Source of the DNA: Anaerolineae bacterium
Lineage (GTDB): Bacteria; Chloroflexota; Anaerolineae; 4572-78; J111
Length of the DNA stretch: 19,807 nucleotides
NCBI GenBank assembly: GCA_020433785.1
Contig: JAGRCC010000052.1
Span: forward strand, 1 to 19,807
Direction of reading: 5' to 3'
Part shown: piece after piece, positions 1 to 5,643 of the stretch
Numbering within the stretch: the first letter of the stretch is position 1
Layout of the letters: each line of letters begins with the position of its first letter
Notes under the pieces: model-generated
What the model was told of the DNA's origin: nothing
Seen by the model: only the letters and a program-made list of their open reading frames with translations
Database searches by the model: none
Program-made: the position numbers and the translations under genes

Positions 1-447
1 GAATAGACACCAGCCCTGTCAACTGTTTATCCCAGCTGGCGGGGTTAGCCGCCGGTGAGTGTTTGCCGCACTCGCCGGTGGCGTCGTGGGGTTTGTCCTA
101 TTCAACTCTGGCTATATGGTACTCCCTGAATGGAGATGGGTCAAGCCTTTTTCTTGCATTGATTTCAAATATAATTTCCAGAGTAACTTCGGAATCATCA
201 ATTTTTCCATTCTAATCTCGGAAAAAGTGAAGTGGTCCAGAATAACCTGCAGTCTTCAGAACGAGGTTTTTTCGGCAAATCACTTAAGAACCGCACTGAT
301 ATTGGTTCAAATCGGAACATTTGGGCAAATTCGCCTCTGCAACATATTCTGGACCACTACATAATCTCGGAAAAAGTTTGCAATTTGGCCCAAAAGGCCT
401 CTCCATCCTGGCCTTGCTTATCTTTGTTTCATTTCATCCAACTGTTA
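1..447. other. region without an intact gene
   Basis: I see no coherent coding sequence here. Open frames on the + strand (for example 59-364) have no RBS and no recognisable domain, and they run straight through the inverted and direct repeats at 213-377, so they are probably chance. The first 120 bases could be the end of a membrane-protein frame cut by the window edge, but nothing supports that beyond a short hydrophobic stretch. Confidence 0.5.
213..377. repeat. MITE-like element: inverted ends inside 16-bp direct repeats
   Basis: A perfect 14-bp inverted pair, agtggtccagaata at 231-244 and its reverse complement at 345-358, encloses 128 bp. The similarity continues imperfectly inwards (tgcag on both arms). 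Just outside the pair sits a perfect 16-bp direct repeat, taatctcggaaaaagt, at 213-228 and 362-377, separated from the arms by 2 and 3 bp. No protein is encoded between the arms. The layout resembles a small non-autonomous element inserted in, or bounded by, a genomic repeat. The 16-mer's reverse complement recurs with one mismatch near 19656. Sixteen bp is longer than most target-site duplications, so a pre-existing repeat is also possible. Confidence 0.6.
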
Positions 448-506
448 TTATGACAAGAACCAACCGGGTTGCGCTGAATGAGTGTGGGGACGAAGCATCC
501 TTTTGA

Positions 507-657
507 GGTTTTTTGAGTAGCCGGTCAATATTTTGAGGGCGATTGATTTCCCGGCTCCATTTGGTCCGAGCAACCCGACCACCTCGCCTGAAGCTACATG
601 GAACGAGATGCCCTTGAGCGCTTCTATCGAGCCGTACGAAAGGCGCGGCCGATTTGT
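507..657 (-). pseudogene. ABC-transporter ATPase, N-terminal fragment
   Basis: Read leftward from 657, the frame gives a typical start of an ABC ATPase: a [12 protein letters not shown] strand followed by [15 protein letters not shown] (Walker A, about 552-596) and ALKILTGY. Similarity then stops abruptly near 520, where a full ATPase would continue to the Q-loop, the LSGGQ signature and Walker B. The 5' side is also blocked: an in-frame stop lies at 658-660 and no start codon is present. The frame stays open to a stop at 448-450, but the tail is unrelated to ABC proteins. This is a remnant of about 45 codons. The intact parent probably energised an importer or exporter of unknown substrate. 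Confidence 0.7.
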
Positions 658-691
658 CTATCAGCCACTGAATTGATGGAGACGTATTGCG

Positions 692-1060
692 CTAATCAAA
701 AAGATTATCCAGATTTGTGTCAACCGTCAAAACGATGATCCGCTCACCCGTTCTGGTGCTCATATCTGTGTGCAGGCTGATAATGCCACAACCAACAATA
801 TCACTGACAATATCTTCAAGCAAGGACCGAGAGGACTCAAATAGTTGGCGGCGAGTTTCTTTAACCAGGATTTGACCTTCGGGGCTTTCGGCCAACTTTA
901 ACTCGGCTTGCGTCAGAATGCCGCGCAAGCGGACCACAATCATGTCATTTAGAAAGAAGGTGCGTGTTTCCACTGGGCCTCTTCCCATATACTCCTTCTC
1001 AAGCTTGATAATAGCTTTGGTAATTTCGGCTTCAGCTTGTCCGCGAGTTTTCCCTGGCAT
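692..1060 (-). CDS. DUF2294 / MpsC-family protein
   Basis: This 122-aa protein matches the DUF2294 family (PF10057, now called MpsC) over its whole length. Seen features are an N-terminal helix with AEITKAIIKLEKEYMGRGP, the central VVRLRGILTQAELKLAES segment, a helical stretch with TRRQLFESSRSLLEDIV, and the C-terminal SLHTDMSTRTGERIIVLTVD strand. The family is named after the staphylococcal mpsABC operon, which generates membrane potential by cation translocation, but the biochemical role of MpsC-type subunits is unclear. It is soluble with no signal peptide. It reads away from the IS110 element, whose left end must lie within a few tens of bases of this start, so its native promoter may have been displaced. 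A gaagtggg stretch before the ATG is only a weak RBS. It belongs to the same family as 10658-11053 and the broken copy at 12976. Confidence 0.85.
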   Translation of the reverse strand: MPGKTRGQAEAEITKAIIKLEKEYMGRGPVETRTFFLNDMIVVRLRGILTQAELKLAESPEGQILVKETRRQLFESSRSLLEDIVSDIVGCGIISLHTDMSTRTGERIIVLTVDTNLDNLFD

Positions 1061-1083
1061 TTTCCCACTTCAAATTTAAGGGA

Positions 1084-1300
1084 GTCCGACAGACCCTAGT
1101 GGGACGACAAGGAAGAATGAAAATGGGAGCAGGCTGTGGTAGAATCGAAGCCATGGCAGGTCAGAGGTCGAAGAGTCGCTGGTGTCGCGAACCCGAAAGG
1201 GAGTCTGACCCGGATACCCTAGAGAGACACCGAATGTTGCCTTGAGCACGCAGAGGAGAATTCCTGGATAGGGGTGTCTGACCAGCCGTAATCCACAACA
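1084..1300 (+). ncRNA. candidate bridge RNA of the IS110 element
   Basis: The 250-bp leader between the DUF2294 gene and the transposase contains two consecutive stems with large internal loops. The first pairs ggtcaga (1159-1165) with tctgacc (1204-1210) and encloses a ccc-GAAA-ggg tetraloop hairpin (1192-1201). The second pairs agacacc (1225-1231) with ggtgtct (1273-1279) and encloses an agga/tcct hairpin near 1252-1264. A smaller ccc/ggg hairpin sits 5' at about 1094-1103. A 5' hairpin followed by two loop-bearing stems is the known plan of IS110 (IS621-type) bridge RNAs, in which one loop reads the target and the other the donor ends. The loops cannot be matched to target and donor without the exact IS ends. 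Confidence 0.55.
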
Positions 1301-1311
1301 GGAGAAGCAAG

Positions 1312-2628
1312 ATGCGAGTGATGTATGAGCAGGTGGCCGGACTGGATATCCATAAGAAGACGGTGGTAGCTTGTCGGATGCGGGTGACAGGAGACAGACG
1401 GATCGAGTGGGAGAAACGGACGTTTGGGACGATGATGGCCGATCTACTGGGGCTGTATGATTGGCTGAGTGAGTGGGAGATTGAGCAGGTAGCGCTGGAG
1501 AGTACAGCAGATTACTGGAAACCAATCTTCAACATCCTGGAAGATGGCTTTGAGGTAGTATTGGTCAATGCCCAGCACGTGAAGAAAGTGCCGGGACGCA
1601 AAACAGATGCCAGCGATGCGGAATGGTTAGCAGAATTGATGTTGCACGGGTTGTTGAAAGCGAGCTTTATTCCGGCCAAACCACAGCGGGAGTTACGGGA
1701 ATTGACCCGCTATCGAACAACGGTGGTGCGGGAACGAGCCCGGATCATCAACCGGGTGGAGAAGCTGCTGGAAAGCACCAACATCAAACTGAGCAGTGTG
1801 GTGACGGACGTGATGGGGGTCTCAGCCAAAGCGATGCTGACAGAACTAGCGGCAGGAGCGAGCGACCCGCAAGCGCTAGCTGAGTTAGCTAAAGGACGAT
1901 TGCGCAACAAGATCAAGGAGTTGGAGACAGCCCTGAGCGGGACGGTCAGTCCAAACCAGCTTTTTATTCTGGCCCAGCAACTGAGCCACATCGATTTTCT
2001 GGATGAGCAGATCGAGGCTTTCAACCAGCAGATTAGTCACCAGTTGCAACACATGGTCGCATTATCGGTGCCAGACGATGATGACAATGGGAACGGCTCA
2101 TCTGCGCAAGATCAGGTTGAGAGGTTGAGTTGGACGGAGGCGGTGGAACGCTTGGATACCATCCCTGGGGTCGATCAACGTACCGCTGAAATCATTTTAG
2201 CCGAAATCGGGCTAGATATGGGCCAGTTTCCGACGGCGGATGATCTGGCTTCCTGGGCCGGTTTTGCCCCTGGCAACTATCAAAGTGGGGGCAAACGCTA
2301 CTCAGGTCGGACCACCAAAGGCAATCGTCCCATCGGAGCAGCCATCAATCAGGCTGCCTGGGCCGCATCTCGGACCAAAGGCACTTGGTTCAAAGCCCGC
2401 TATCATCGTTTGGCCGCTCGGCGGGGCAAGAAACGGGCCATTGTAGCTATTGGTCGTTCCATGTTAGTTGCCATTTGGCACATGCTGGCTCGTAATGAAC
2501 CCTATCGTGATTTGGGTCCTGATTTCTATGATCAGCGCCGTAAAGATACCAAAGTAGCTTACTTTACCAAGCAGCTTTCCAAATTAGGCTTCGTGGTCTC
2601 TCTTGACCCCCTCCCTTCTGCTGCTTGA
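1312..2628 (+). CDS. IS110-family transposase (DEDD recombinase)
   Basis: This 438-aa protein has the two domains of IS110 transposases. The N-terminal RuvC-like DEDD domain shows D12 (GLDIHKK), E63 (VALEST) and D99/D102 (KTDASDAEWLA), the metal-binding residues. The C-terminal Tnp_IS116/IS110/IS902 domain starts near residue 285 with the helix-hairpin IPGVDQRTAEIILAEIG. It continues through LASWAGFAPGNYQSGGK, where S325 is the probable catalytic serine, to the conserved INQAAWAASR helix. A coiled region (about 125-260) lies between. Length is typical and the frame is intact, so the element may be active. An aggag motif 8-10 bases upstream supports the start at 1312; an ATG three codons in is an alternative. 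The enzyme is guided by a bridge RNA encoded beside it. Confidence 0.95.
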   Translation: MRVMYEQVAGLDIHKKTVVACRMRVTGDRRIEWEKRTFGTMMADLLGLYDWLSEWEIEQVALESTADYWKPIFNILEDGFEVVLVNAQHVKKVPGRKTDASDAEWLAELMLHGLLKASFIPAKPQRELRELTRYRTTVVRERARIINRVEKLLESTNIKLSSVVTDVMGVSAKAMLTELAAGASDPQALAELAKGRLRNKIKELETALSGTVSPNQLFILAQQLSHIDFLDEQIEAFNQQISHQLQHMVALSVPDDDDNGNGSSAQDQVERLSWTEAVERLDTIPGVDQRTAEIILAEIGLDMGQFPTADDLASWAGFAPGNYQSGGKRYSGRTTKGNRPIGAAINQAAWAASRTKGTWFKARYHRLAARRGKKRAIVAIGRSMLVAIWHMLARNEPYRDLGPDFYDQRRKDTKVAYFTKQLSKLGFVVSLDPLPSAA

Positions 2629-2955
2629 TACTTATTTTCAGAGGAGCGAATCCGTTGGGGCGAGACGTCTTAGTCCAAGCTGCTCGTCCCGATATATTGG
2701 TTCGCCGCTCGTTGTTCCTGCATTTTAACAAGTGCTATGGGAATCGGCAACTTGCCGTCAGTTGTATTGAATTTGGTTACTCTGATGGGGCGACAATTGC
2801 ACGATATTGTTACTTAACCAGGATTACCTTGGTCAGGTGACCAGGTTCAACACTATCCAAAAGGCTGGTGCATGGAAGATGTACTTGGGGTATACTGTTA
2901 TGCACATAGATGGTAAACATGTGACATCTGTCCTGTTCTCAAGTGACAAATTTCA
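2629..2955. other. intergenic region after the IS element
   Basis: No gene is supported here; the short + strand frames have no RBS or domain. A stem of ggggcgag (2657-2664) with ctcgtccc (2683-2690, one G-U pair) lies just after the transposase stop and may belong to the IS right end. A symmetric TGGTCA-GG-TGACCA palindrome at 2830-2843 could be a regulator-binding site, but it is a single copy and unassigned. Confidence 0.4.
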
Positions 2956-2984
2956 CTTACTTTTTTTTATTAAACGAGTATACT
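2956..2984 (+). promoter_or_regulatory. candidate sigma-70-type promoter for the USP transcript
   Basis: A TATACT -10 element (2979-2984) lies 17 bases after CTTACT (2956-2961), a weak -35 match with three of six consensus positions. The spacer is T/A-rich. It is the best promoter-like site before the structured leader and the USP gene. Transcription would begin near 2991, giving a leader of about 180 nt. Confidence 0.35.
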
Positions 2985-3007
2985 TAACCGTAATAGAATA
3001 GTTATCA

Positions 3008-3112
3008 GCCTGGCGGACAAGGCGGAACATAGACTCTCAGTATGAGAGTGGATAAGCCGCAAGGTAGGCCAACACCGAAACAACCCTTTAGGGTTTGGTG
3101 TTGGCCTTTTTT
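3008..3112 (+). promoter_or_regulatory. structured 5' leader, possible attenuator or riboswitch
   Basis: Several helices are packed together between the promoter-like site and the USP start. gcct (3008-3011) can pair with aggc (3020-3023). Competing with it, gcgg (3022-3025) can pair with ccgc (3057-3060) and encloses a perfect 7-bp hairpin actctca-gta-tgagagt (3033-3049). A terminator-like hairpin follows at 3066-3112. Mutually exclusive stems upstream of a terminator are typical of transcriptional attenuation. I do not recognise a known riboswitch class. The region might instead just terminate IS or upstream transcription. Confidence 0.35.
3066..3112 (+). terminator. rho-independent terminator-like hairpin
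   Basis: An 11-bp perfect stem, aggccaacacc (3066-3076) with ggtgttggcct (3097-3107), is extended by an inner aaccc/gggtt stem around ttta and ends in six T (3107-3112). It is one of the strongest hairpins in the window. It sits 62 bases before the USP start, so it either ends transcription from the left or acts as the expression platform of the leader. Confidence 0.75.
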
Positions 3113-3174
3113 GTTGTGCGCCGAAGTGGCGATTTATGCCCCAACAGCAACGTAGCTGACGTCTGGGAGGATTT

Positions 3175-4128
3175 ATGAACAAGGACAAACCGGCTGCCCC
3201 GTTGAATATCTTGCTGCCCATTGACGGCTCAAAACACTCGGCGGCAGCAGTAAGGCTAACTACCCGAATATCGTGGCCATCTGGAACCTCCGGGCATGTG
3301 TTGGCGGTGGTACCCGAGCGTTTGCCGCTGGGGCACGTCAGCCAAGAGGCGCAAAGGGTGATTAATGAAGCGTTAGCAGACATTCGGCGGCAGGAATGGG
3401 CTGCTGCTGAAATGCTGGCCTCGCTGGCGGTCAACAAGCTACATGCCGGAGGCCTGACCATTGAGGCAGAGGTCCGTGAAGGACGACCCGCCGAAATGAT
3501 CCTGGCGCGCACCGCAACGCCAGCAACTGATTTGATTGTAATTGGTGCCAAAGGGCTTAGCGCGCCGGGCGAATTCCGTTTGGGGTCCACCGCCCACAAA
3601 TTGGCCCATTATGCCGGCTGCTCAGTGCTAGTCGCCCGGCCGTTGGACCAAACACAGCACTTGCGTACGCTCCTGGCCACCGATGGCTCGCTCGAAGCGC
3701 AGCGGGCCGCCGAGTTTTTGTGCGGCCTCTCACCGCCCCAATGGACTGCGGTGACCGTAGTGAGTGTGGCCGAGGCAGAAGTAGATATCCCGTCCGGCGT
3801 GGTTGGTACCGAGCATCGCCCAGGCGCTGATCCCTTGGCCTCGCTCAAGACAAGCCTGCCCGAAGCTGTTCGGCAAATGTACCTCGACGATGCCGAAATG
3901 CATGCGCTTGAGGTGGTCAAGCACTTATACAATTGTGGCTCACCGGTACGGAGCGCCATCCGCTGCGGACACCCGGCGGAGGAAATTCTCTTCGCCGCGC
4001 GAGAGCTGGATGCCGATCTGATTGTCGTCGGTGCGCGTGGCCAAACACGGGCCGATCCTTTCCTCCTGGGTGGTGTGGCCCAGAAAGTTGTTAAATACGC
4101 CCCGTGTTCAGTATTGGTGGTGCGATGA
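3175..4128 (+). CDS. universal stress protein, tandem UspA domains
   Basis: This 317-aa cytoplasmic protein contains two UspA folds, roughly residues 8-155 and 160-317. Domain 1 starts NILLPIDGSKHSA and carries a complete ATP-binding loop, G-2x-G-9x-G-S, in GAKGLSAPGEFRLGS. Domain 2 starts LRTLLATDGSLEA and ends DLIVVGARGQTRADPFLLGG; there the S/T that contacts the phosphates is replaced by glycine, so this half may not bind ATP normally. Such tandem proteins generally act in stress survival and often sit beside ion transporters, as here. A gggagg RBS at 3164-3169 fixes the start. The structured leader and hairpin upstream may control it. Opposite-strand frames over this gene are shadows. Confidence 0.92.
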   Translation: MNKDKPAAPLNILLPIDGSKHSAAAVRLTTRISWPSGTSGHVLAVVPERLPLGHVSQEAQRVINEALADIRRQEWAAAEMLASLAVNKLHAGGLTIEAEVREGRPAEMILARTATPATDLIVIGAKGLSAPGEFRLGSTAHKLAHYAGCSVLVARPLDQTQHLRTLLATDGSLEAQRAAEFLCGLSPPQWTAVTVVSVAEAEVDIPSGVVGTEHRPGADPLASLKTSLPEAVRQMYLDDAEMHALEVVKHLYNCGSPVRSAIRCGHPAEEILFAARELDADLIVVGARGQTRADPFLLGGVAQKVVKYAPCSVLVVR

Positions 4129-4239
4129 GGGAGAGGAACGAGATTGACAAAGACCGGCTCTAGTGCAGGAGCAGATAGCCTGGTTGTTCGCGATTGACCA
4201 ACAGAGTTCAGAGGAATAGTCAGATCGGAGGAAGCGCAC

Positions 4240-4785
4240 ATGATAAGGTCTCTGAAATCAGTATCTGAGAAAGATTTGTGGCGCAGTCGATTGCCGGAGC
4301 TGGTGATCACATTCGTCAGCATTTTGATCGCATTTGGCCTGGGGTATGTCATCACAGTAGATACAGGAAACTTGCTCAATTACCTGAGCCAGCGCGCCGC
4401 CCCCACCCTGGCTGCCGGTATGGACGCCGGGTTGGAACTGAATATAGCGGCAGAGGCCATCAAAGTATTGTTGGACGTTTACCTGATTGCTGTGCTCCTG
4501 GTCATTTTCGCTTCAAGCTTGTCCGTACTCTTTGTCAACAAGAATGATATTGGGGTGGTTGGAAATTTGGAGTTTGCCCCCCGATTGTTCTTAGCCCGCA
4601 GCGTGGGTAATCTCAAGAAATGGCTGATCGGCGCCATACTGCTGAGGCTGGTGCTTAACTTCATCCAACGCACAGTGGGGCCAGAGCGTGAAAGTACGCT
4701 CGATCTCGTTTATCTGGCAGTTGTGGTCTTATTGGTCGGCAGCGCGCTATTCTTGAGCCGCCGCCGCAGTGCGGCGAGAGATTAG
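4240..4785 (+). CDS. four-helix membrane protein, YqhA/UPF0114-like
   Basis: This 181-aa inner-membrane protein has about four hydrophobic segments (near residues 18-38, 77-98, 127-145 and 157-174) and a positively charged C-terminus, RRRSAARD. The arrangement LDVYLIAVLLVIFASSL, then a short loop, then LARSVGNLKKWLIGAILLRL, resembles the YqhA (UPF0114) family, which has no defined biochemical role. The match is by pattern only and could be distant. A ggagg RBS lies about 10 bases before the ATG. It follows the USP by 111 bp and begins a rightward run of small membrane proteins that leads into the P-type ATPase, suggesting a link to membrane or ion stress. Confidence 0.75.
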   Translation: MIRSLKSVSEKDLWRSRLPELVITFVSILIAFGLGYVITVDTGNLLNYLSQRAAPTLAAGMDAGLELNIAAEAIKVLLDVYLIAVLLVIFASSLSVLFVNKNDIGVVGNLEFAPRLFLARSVGNLKKWLIGAILLRLVLNFIQRTVGPERESTLDLVYLAVVVLLVGSALFLSRRRSAARD

Positions 4786-4877
4786 CCAGAACTTTAGCCC
4801 AGACTAACAACCCTTTAGGTGAAAACCCTACAAACCAAAAGATTTTGGATATTTGCAAAGACAGGATACCAACGAAA

Positions 4878-4976
4878 ATGAAAAAGAGCAGAAAAAGTAC
4901 GTGGTTCATTATTCTGGCCTTCATCTTTATCTTCTCCACGGGATGGGCAAGAGGCCGGCGAGGCGGAGAACGGTGA
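4878..4976 (+). CDS. 32-aa single-pass membrane peptide (hypothetical)
   Basis: This small ORF starts MKKSRKSTWF, continues with a hydrophobic stretch of about 13 residues (FIILAFIFIFSTGW) and ends with a basic tail, ARGRRGGER. The topology is that of a small membrane protein or an uncleaved signal anchor. The only RBS-like sequence, agga at 4862-4865, is farther from the ATG than usual, so translation is plausible but not certain. It sits between the YqhA-like gene and the amphi-Trp gene on the same strand. Two other tiny membrane ORFs in the window (5351 and 15256) make a real gene more likely. No function can be given. Confidence 0.4.
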   Translation: MKKSRKSTWFIILAFIFIFSTGWARGRRGGER

Positions 4977-5034
4977 GGAGGATGATTAAAAACAAACGGG
5001 AAAGTCACTTTATTTAGTCAAAAGGAGTTTAATT

Positions 5035-5307
5035 ATGGGACGAGAAATTGTGCTTTTCAAAAGTGAAGAGAGAAAGGATTTAGGCAGCGTTGTGGATTTT
5101 CTGCACCAACTGGCCGACACGTTGGCTGAGAATCAGGTTAAGTTACGCCGGGGTACAGAAGAACTCACGGTGCATATCCCTAATAATGTTGTCTTTGAGA
5201 TAAAGGTTGAAGAGGAAAACAAGCAGGGAAAAATGAAGCGCTCGCTTGAGGTAGAAATAGAGTGGATCGAAGGCGATGAAACTGCGGGCGCTGTCACCTT
5301 GGGCTGA
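5035..5307 (+). CDS. amphi-Trp domain-containing protein
   Basis: This 90-aa soluble protein fits the amphi-Trp domain family. It has a helix, LGSVVDFLHQLADTLAENQ, then the characteristic VKLRRGTEELTVHIPNNVVFE strands, and ends with alternating charged and hydrophobic residues and the family tryptophan, LEVEIEWIEGD. Members are small proteins of unknown function, often encoded near stress or metal genes. An aaaggag RBS (5022-5028) lies 6 bases before the ATG, which settles the start. It is 43 bp upstream of the next small ORF, so the two are probably co-transcribed. Confidence 0.8.
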   Translation: MGREIVLFKSEERKDLGSVVDFLHQLADTLAENQVKLRRGTEELTVHIPNNVVFEIKVEEENKQGKMKRSLEVEIEWIEGDETAGAVTLG

Positions 5308-5350
5308 TACACCTGACGCCCAGATTATGCGGGTCAATCGGGAGGAAAAA

Positions 5351-5491
5351 ATGGCAATTCATGATGTACTCATAACATTATCCGTCATTGGCGCAGTATT
5401 CGTAATGGGCGTTGTCATCGTTGCATTTCTTAAACAACGTGACCGTTTACGAAAAAGTATGGTAACGGCTAATCTCGTCAAAGATGAATAA
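5351..5491 (+). CDS. 46-aa single-pass membrane peptide (hypothetical)
   Basis: An excellent RBS, gggagga, ends 5-6 bases before the ATG at 5351; a longer in-frame reading from 5276 overlaps the amphi-Trp gene and has no RBS. The peptide has one hydrophobic helix, residues about 6-26 (VLITLSVIGAVFVMGVVIVA), followed by a basic linker, FLKQRDRLRK, and a short charged tail ending VKDE. The likely topology is outside N-terminus, inside C-terminus. Its position 130-150 bp before the P-type ATPase suggests a small regulatory or stabilising subunit, comparable in size and plan to known transporter-associated microproteins. That role is inference. Confidence 0.65.
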   Translation: MAIHDVLITLSVIGAVFVMGVVIVAFLKQRDRLRKSMVTANLVKDE

Positions 5492-5643
5492 GCTGGTCTC
5501 AATAAACACCTGATAAGAAAAACGCCGTAGGCCGGGGGGCGTCGCTTCGCTTACAGTGGGTGGGTCCCTCCAACTTGCTTCCTCGTTTTCCTTGCTGAAA
5601 GAACAATGCAAGGCATTGTGGAATGCTGATAAGGAGCAATGAA

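Larger units (their letters stand above)
1075..2690 (+). mobile_element. IS110-family insertion sequence (ends approximate)
   Basis: The element comprises a structured 5' non-coding region (about 1080-1311), a DEDD transposase gene (1312-2628) and a short 3' flank. IS110 elements lack terminal inverted repeats and usually make no target duplication, so the exact ends cannot be read from one copy. The left end must lie after the start of the leftward DUF2294 gene (1060). The right end lies after the stop at 2628. A stem at 2657-2664 / 2683-2690 and a 7-bp inverse match between gggacga (1101-1107) and tcgtccc (2684-2690) could be subterminal features. The long leader upstream of the CDS fits the IS110 rather than the IS1111 subgroup. 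Confidence 0.75.

Noticed and set aside
1076..1525. 149-codon minus-strand frame over the IS110 leader and transposase start
   Set aside because: It overlaps the stems of the candidate bridge RNA and the genuine transposase, has Ser/Pro-rich low-complexity composition, and shows no RBS or domain.
3000..3062. possible tRNA or known riboswitch
   Set aside because: No cloverleaf, no T-loop GTTCRA motif, and no match to conserved cores of TPP, cobalamin, fluoride, ydaO or yybP classes that I can recall.
3609..4379. 256-codon minus-strand frame opposite the USP
   Set aside because: It is antisense to a clear two-domain USP with a strong RBS; its composition is that of a shadow frame, rich in Ser, Arg and Thr.
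4661..5008. 115-codon minus-strand frame with a hydrophobic stretch
   Set aside because: It overlaps the YqhA-like gene and the 32-aa ORF antisense and has no RBS or recognisable family.
5522..5542. acgcc/ggcgt hairpin as a terminator before the ATPase
   Set aside because: The stem is only 5 bp and no T-run follows.
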